Below, piece by piece: positions 62,801 to 64,000 of a stretch of 64,000 nt of DNA. Below the pieces are notes generated by a model. It saw only the letters and a program-made list of their open reading frames with translations. It had not been told where the DNA came from and made no database searches. Numbering within the stretch: position 1 is the stretch's first letter; every line of letters starts with the position of its first letter. The translations under genes were made by a program, and so were the position numbers. The stretch lies in assembly GCA_022825825.1 (NCBI GenBank), contig JAJDWA010000007.1, forward strand, positions 1-64,000, written 5' to 3'. Origin of the DNA: Candidatus Poribacteria bacterium. Its GTDB lineage: Bacteria; Poribacteria; WGA-4E; WGA-3G.

Positions 62801-62876
62801 TTGGGCAAAAATATAAGGTGGAAACTGTAATAAAAAACACACATAAGATAATTAATCTTTTTTCACCTCCAAACAT
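53886..62876 (-). CDS. Giant exported TPR protein (2996 residues) with shared C-terminal domain
   Basis: Signal peptide LIILCVFFITVSTLYFCPIS ending near AQDATND, then more than 2700 residues of TPR-type 34-residue repeats (for example GHIYKRLGKDKEALTAYQRG and ELARLYSRQNQHDKALETWQ), with a Ser/Thr-rich linker near residue 970 (SVTSNSTTTSVSSTT). The last 150 residues form the domain shared with its neighbours (ILGPFDNTKGVGYNTAYIP, DSDDQGKVWLNGEKVYAHRR, WGFYLRITDTEGKPFDD). The frame is open throughout. It may be an extracellular or periplasmic scaffold. GGAGGT-type purines precede the start. Export route beyond the inner membrane is unknown. Confidence 0.85.
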   Translation of the reverse strand: MFGGEKRLIILCVFFITVSTLYFCPISLAQDATNDAKIIERYKLMLNRKPKEGSTFDRLYQFYLEGDGLEAMVTDYKEEAQAKPNDPNVQIILGHIYKRLGKDKEALTAYQRGIALAPNNYYAHFALGQLHVTLRQHEDAIRELSKAATLSEQAQSVSPEELTAIYKALGQAYFSRDKLDDAIQVWRKISELDPENVFARIELADLFREKELYLQAIEQHQAIIGTKKDDPYRRCLSLREIGKIHEDIGAYDKAREHYDKALDLTAPGNWLRKDLQHRIIAIYSADANWEDLITYYQGKLETDPNDTELLGLLASAFIENQQLEEGINAYKSGLELAPTDTVLRLNLITALRDAEQFKEAATEYEVISEQQPDNFGIYRELGKLYLQLENEDKAKAVYQKMIDRDPQNASTHLTLAEIYTGHEWKEDAAAAYQKAISLAPQNLDYIEYFGEFYFRQGNREKAIETWNKMVTGDKRTAENYDRLARLLEAKKFLTEAIRTSRKAVELMPDAYRFREALAKRLMNNKQYDEALLEYTEAIKLAPNEFFAEQMDDQRIELYRRQGTLVEKVQDVETQLENSGLTDADKFKQLTRLAKMYQKLRNTTYAIEILLKAKALQLDDIVVNRETANLYAKQGRRDEAIEIYRHLTEIDSTNAREYHANIANAYLKGMDFAAATDAAKQVIAHSPRNPEGHQLLAEIAKQSTNYEAAIDSYKQAIRLRPEAIDIRTELATIYNRSGNFRQAIAQYWRCWELSDSISDKLNFIKPLTEAYYDLGRQGELEEKLKQMAKSNTSGVGPVLALAQVYRTKGDLSSARFQLARALDRQRENAELLAELVDISLDLGDTQEALTYQQRLVKANPDSTHQQKLGELLFDVGREQEAVQAWSKVLHAKNQTLEAEVKLAKLLIRHGLLEEALFALDSAAEKISGKDAHLALYQIGATLIEINEAERAIPHFQRILAMSEPASDSTQSVTSNSTTTSVSSTTYGPPGIDRNRFTLVQNILNRIQRQPYAYASRQVWTPSSFEEAQAGALVQLKIIMEEEGKINEFVAQFEKNADEKPKDVQTLEQLAQLYVLTGNSQKSEQITERLIAASPNNPAYQDMQLNLFQTQQKLNYNTLMKQLGEMAWLTPEARQWYMADFARRFHYQGQSEDVGKLLDDLEKIKVINPNVVPRLVETLAQVGRTDAAEKLIAQFSATATPQFSQQHSRIYQTLATAYLRDEKTDKAVALYWQYFESTKPRVTNPRRTMALSTASYSYGGYSPIQASFPSPTTYYSQNRLQYLQQIFNQLWINDQQQTLYTVFQTALDAAEGRDKIYPALAMCYCYWWENKRETALEILAGLQKEFSDDLTLKLNTALVSIQAGEHKAALGLLENLANADPRNRRQYYDLTLQIAVHIGDTVAIRELMTKVLNSPSSVQELFQFSQKLQQTGLTQYAIAVAKKTMTLAMRERDPNFLAQLSEHLDELGRGQDAARLAARAIQFANQRDRYGQTLHSWRFQQASRLANRSMPGRNRATKLIEAAEKNPNSFQAQLRLASYYEGRSQINNASNAYEAALTLRPKDYNTRMRYAQMLQRHRQSKKAVTQYSILLKEKSSTAVYSNYWEVVRTFIDAREINKLVSLAKELVEPNAQYPRGTEFARRAAEECIRNKNPKAAVQIYEKMMESDRMNVYHQLANAYVAAGNREKAIQLLRDKLKTERGESRVNVLLRLSKFDETREEIKALAAEHDKVIANEKVDPSELYLAIISKIVTNDIEAADPIVNRLVQNIPSRSRLQWLNTLADTYRDKSDLDREIRMLEAATEKVDSQNYYQLSDTYGKLGTAYSRKGEKEKAHDYVRKMGTLRLMRRGAPPYYEKENVARIYIQHELWDEAELLLTEVINDLSAQQYYKERAQEQLMTIRRRRDGITDEEQSNLTGRGNIALQRSMAQQHARRNQIPEAIEIYEQIAKVMPEDLESRSELARLYSRQNQHDKALETWQALLEADPENTKYQDGVIKAYQGAGKIDDAIQLALKYVENDAENGIHYARLAELYDSRGQSEDAITNYKKAIELSPGNAQVYEQLAQLYLRKNDLENAEKAFEEAMQYATHGRLQNIEQQMIEVYRRQGKLDEYLKEVEKKGALTFRMQREIARTYYNQGKFDEAVKAYEKALQMTTHEWEQQEIERQLLALYRRQGNLEEKLKEAEKKGTLTFSMQVELARQYRAKGESEKAISAYKEAIGTSSSRYEINNVHSELMQEYVKLDENDLALELHDSMYQPNSSGSSISSSPSGFVVRFGGDKARDTLIKAYKREGKLEQLETIITEKLEKQSDDPMLLEIVAEICRNADDHEKTAEAYQALCKADPSNIRGFYYAAAAWSKSGKPEQAEEMLNQGTTALSSSARQDEMWFLSALGSICYDSKMYTPAMKLFKDALAANTRHSHGGNRWEEEILYEFIGKSALATEQYEEAVEAYEQLKKITRDSRKKENAESAIKQAYKDGTFLEKRIAEQTKKIIENPDDIDTHIALAQNYELSEKIEEAIAQYQQMIKLQPDKAEWYKKMGELYEKSTHTTEQEKLEKAAAAYEKAISLEPASHVHYNLLAKIHTKQNDIPKAEAVYRRALQVAFTPPEFDSDVKNSTVRSILKLYDGKENADKRLAILKELEAKTENIAYLQKILGDTYVEAGDTENATVAYRKWLEIRKKEPDQRKNRQEYFQLADRLLSQNMMPDIALELAKQAAKFQSDSLSLTTLGHAYLANEEYGQALQQFQSNLNLINQSGRSQTNSIEHLLTRISQAGKHVKDKARYIEMMGKLIDVIPDKLGNQLNANLSLAEFCRELGMVDKAKAHILKTGFFPETAWLILGPFDNTKGVGYNTAYIPEEITQIDTNAKYDGIDGQVAWKQGTDDIFDGFFSFGEDEKYHAAYAWVTFTSPEERKAQIRFDSDDQGKVWLNGEKVYAHRRTRGATIDRRTIPVTLIAGQNTILVKVCNESLPWGFYLRITDTEGKPFDDLKIADLTQN

Positions 62877-62947
62877 AAGGGACCTCCTTTTGGAAATAAA
62901 AGATAAAAAAGTTTACTTTGCTTCAATATCAAGGGTAAAAAAATCCA

Positions 62948-64000
62948 TTAATTCTCTGCTGAATTGCTAAATGTCAAATCATTGAAGGGATCACCATCTG
63001 AATCAGTAATCCGAAGATAGAATCCCCAAGGTAATGTTTCATTGCAAACCTTCACAAGGATAGAATTTTTTCCAGCCATAAGAGTCACTGGAATAGATCG
63101 GCGGTCTATTACAGCACCACGTGCCCTTCTATGGGCATACATCTTTTTACCGTTTAACCATACTTTTCCTTGATCGTCGCTATCAAATAGGAATTGTGCT
63201 TTTCGTTCATCGGGCGAAATTACAGTAACCCAAGCATATCCTGTGTACCAATTATCGTCTGCACCGAAATCAATAAAACCATCGTAGGTATCATCAGCAA
63301 TCTTCTGCCAACTTACCTGTCCATTCACTGCATCATACTTTGTAGTAGTGTCAAACTGTTTTGCGTCCTCTGGGATATAGGTTGTGTTGTAACCAACACC
63401 TTTAGTATTGTCAAATGGACCGAGAAACAGCCAGGCACTTTCAGGAATAAAGCCTGTTTTCTTAATATATGTTTTCGCAATTTCGGTCAAACCTAATTCT
63501 CGACCAAATTTTGCCAGAGCAATGTTACTACTTAATTCATTGGCTAAATTATTAGATATAGCGTTTACCAATTGCTCTACCATTTCAGTAAAACCTTCTT
63601 TGTCCTGTGCATTCTTTCCGAATGCGGAGATACGTGACAATAACTGATTTTCTATATCTTTTGGTTTTATAGTGTTAAGGCTACTCTTTAACTGTTCCAA
63701 AGCAGCGTCATACTGTTCGTTAGCGAGGTATGCTATTCCAAGCGTTAACCCATATTTTGGATTATCTCCACTTTTTATAGCGCGCTGCGCATAATCCAAT
63801 GCCACTTCCGGATATATATTTAGGTTTAGTAGCTGCTCTGCAAGTCTATTAAAGTCCCCATGATATTGTCGCTTGCTCACCTGTTTCTGCCGAATTTCCA
63901 ACCATTGAGAGTAGACAAGTTCTGATTTTTCAGTGTCACCGATGTTTTTATATGCATCTGCTAACAACTCATGTAGTGTGGAGCTTGTTGGCATTTTAGG
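62948..64000 (-). CDS. TPR protein with shared C-terminal domain, 5' part beyond the window
   Basis: The last 350 codons of a gene whose start lies past position 64000; the frame is open to the edge. It begins MPTSSTLHELLADAYKN, a TPR stretch matching the LamG-TPR protein, and ends in the same C-terminal domain (LGPFDNTKGVGYNTTYIP, DSDDQGKVWLNGKKMYAHRR, GFYLRITDSDGDPFNDL). It is closer to the giant TPR protein than to the LamG-TPR protein in that domain. The giant TPR gene starts 71 nt after its stop. Confidence 0.85.
   Translation of the reverse strand, partial: PKMPTSSTLHELLADAYKNIGDTEKSELVYSQWLEIRQKQVSKRQYHGDFNRLAEQLLNLNIYPEVALDYAQRAIKSGDNPKYGLTLGIAYLANEQYDAALEQLKSSLNTIKPKDIENQLLSRISAFGKNAQDKEGFTEMVEQLVNAISNNLANELSSNIALAKFGRELGLTEIAKTYIKKTGFIPESAWLFLGPFDNTKGVGYNTTYIPEDAKQFDTTTKYDAVNGQVSWQKIADDTYDGFIDFGADDNWYTGYAWVTVISPDERKAQFLFDSDDQGKVWLNGKKMYAHRRARGAVIDRRSIPVTLMAGKNSILVKVCNETLPWGFYLRITDSDGDPFNDLTFSNSAEN

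Noticed and set aside
1..64000. rRNA or tRNA genes, replication origin, prophage or integrative element
   Set aside because: No tRNA-like cloverleaf, rRNA-like sequence, integrase with att repeats, or structural phage genes were recognised by reading; a covariance-model search would be needed to exclude tRNAs fully.

Overview
The window looks like a piece of an uncultured, AT-leaning bacterial genome, most likely a Candidatus Poribacteria-type or related PVC/FCB-like lineage. This is inference from gene content: secreted proteins with leucine-rich, WD40 and very long TPR arrays, phytanoyl-CoA dioxygenase, enolase-superfamily and Gfo/Idh enzymes, a MoxR/VWA membrane cluster, many short dispersed repeats and decayed IS elements. 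No rRNA or tRNA gene was seen, so the assignment is not firm.

Layout. 1-7.1 kb is accessory: a frameshifted IS3-type transposase, a MITE-like element, four paralogous small membrane proteins with a C-terminal beta-sandwich-like domain, a secreted beta-propeller protein, and a pair of membrane-anchored coiled-coil proteins, the second broken by an IS630 remnant. 7.1-10.3 kb carries a murein amidase lipoprotein with a degenerate second amidase-like domain, overlapped by a dipeptide epimerase (peptidoglycan peptide recycling). A PD-(D/E)XK protein and an SDR enzyme follow.

12.2-18.6 kb is a nitrate assimilation unit. It has a near-consensus sigma-54 promoter, an ANTAR antiterminator protein, an RNA leader with two hexaloop hairpins plus an intrinsic terminator (the expected ANTAR target), then nirA, a nitrate/nitrite transporter and narB. 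This is the most complete regulatory circuit in the window. 18.6-22.4 kb on the minus strand is a patch of nuclease-like genes (AAA ATPase-nuclease, a small partner protein, HNH protein, orphan HicB) with a chimeric segmental duplication of the narB 3' end. 22.4-30.5 kb holds sugar-acid/redox metabolism: D-2-hydroxyacid dehydrogenase, HAD phosphatase, gnd, a divergent promoter with a perfect palindrome, Gfo/Idh/MocA, a mandelate racemase-type enzyme, a phytanoyl-CoA dioxygenase, lipoate ligase and a beta-propeller.

30.6-33.8 kb has a CPBP protease and a PIN nuclease plus DUF3696-like ATPase pair (possible defence module). 33.8-44.8 kb, minus strand, is a MoxR - DUF58 - BatA/VWA - large VWA membrane cluster, with a DUF4143 ATPase that carries its own tandem palindromic operators lodged inside it. 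45-64 kb, all minus strand, is a series of exported repeat proteins: two LRR-WD40 lipoproteins, a LamG-TPR protein, a 2996-residue TPR protein and the 3' part of another TPR protein. The last three share one C-terminal beta-rich domain. This cluster and the ANTAR-controlled nitrate unit are the most interesting systems here.
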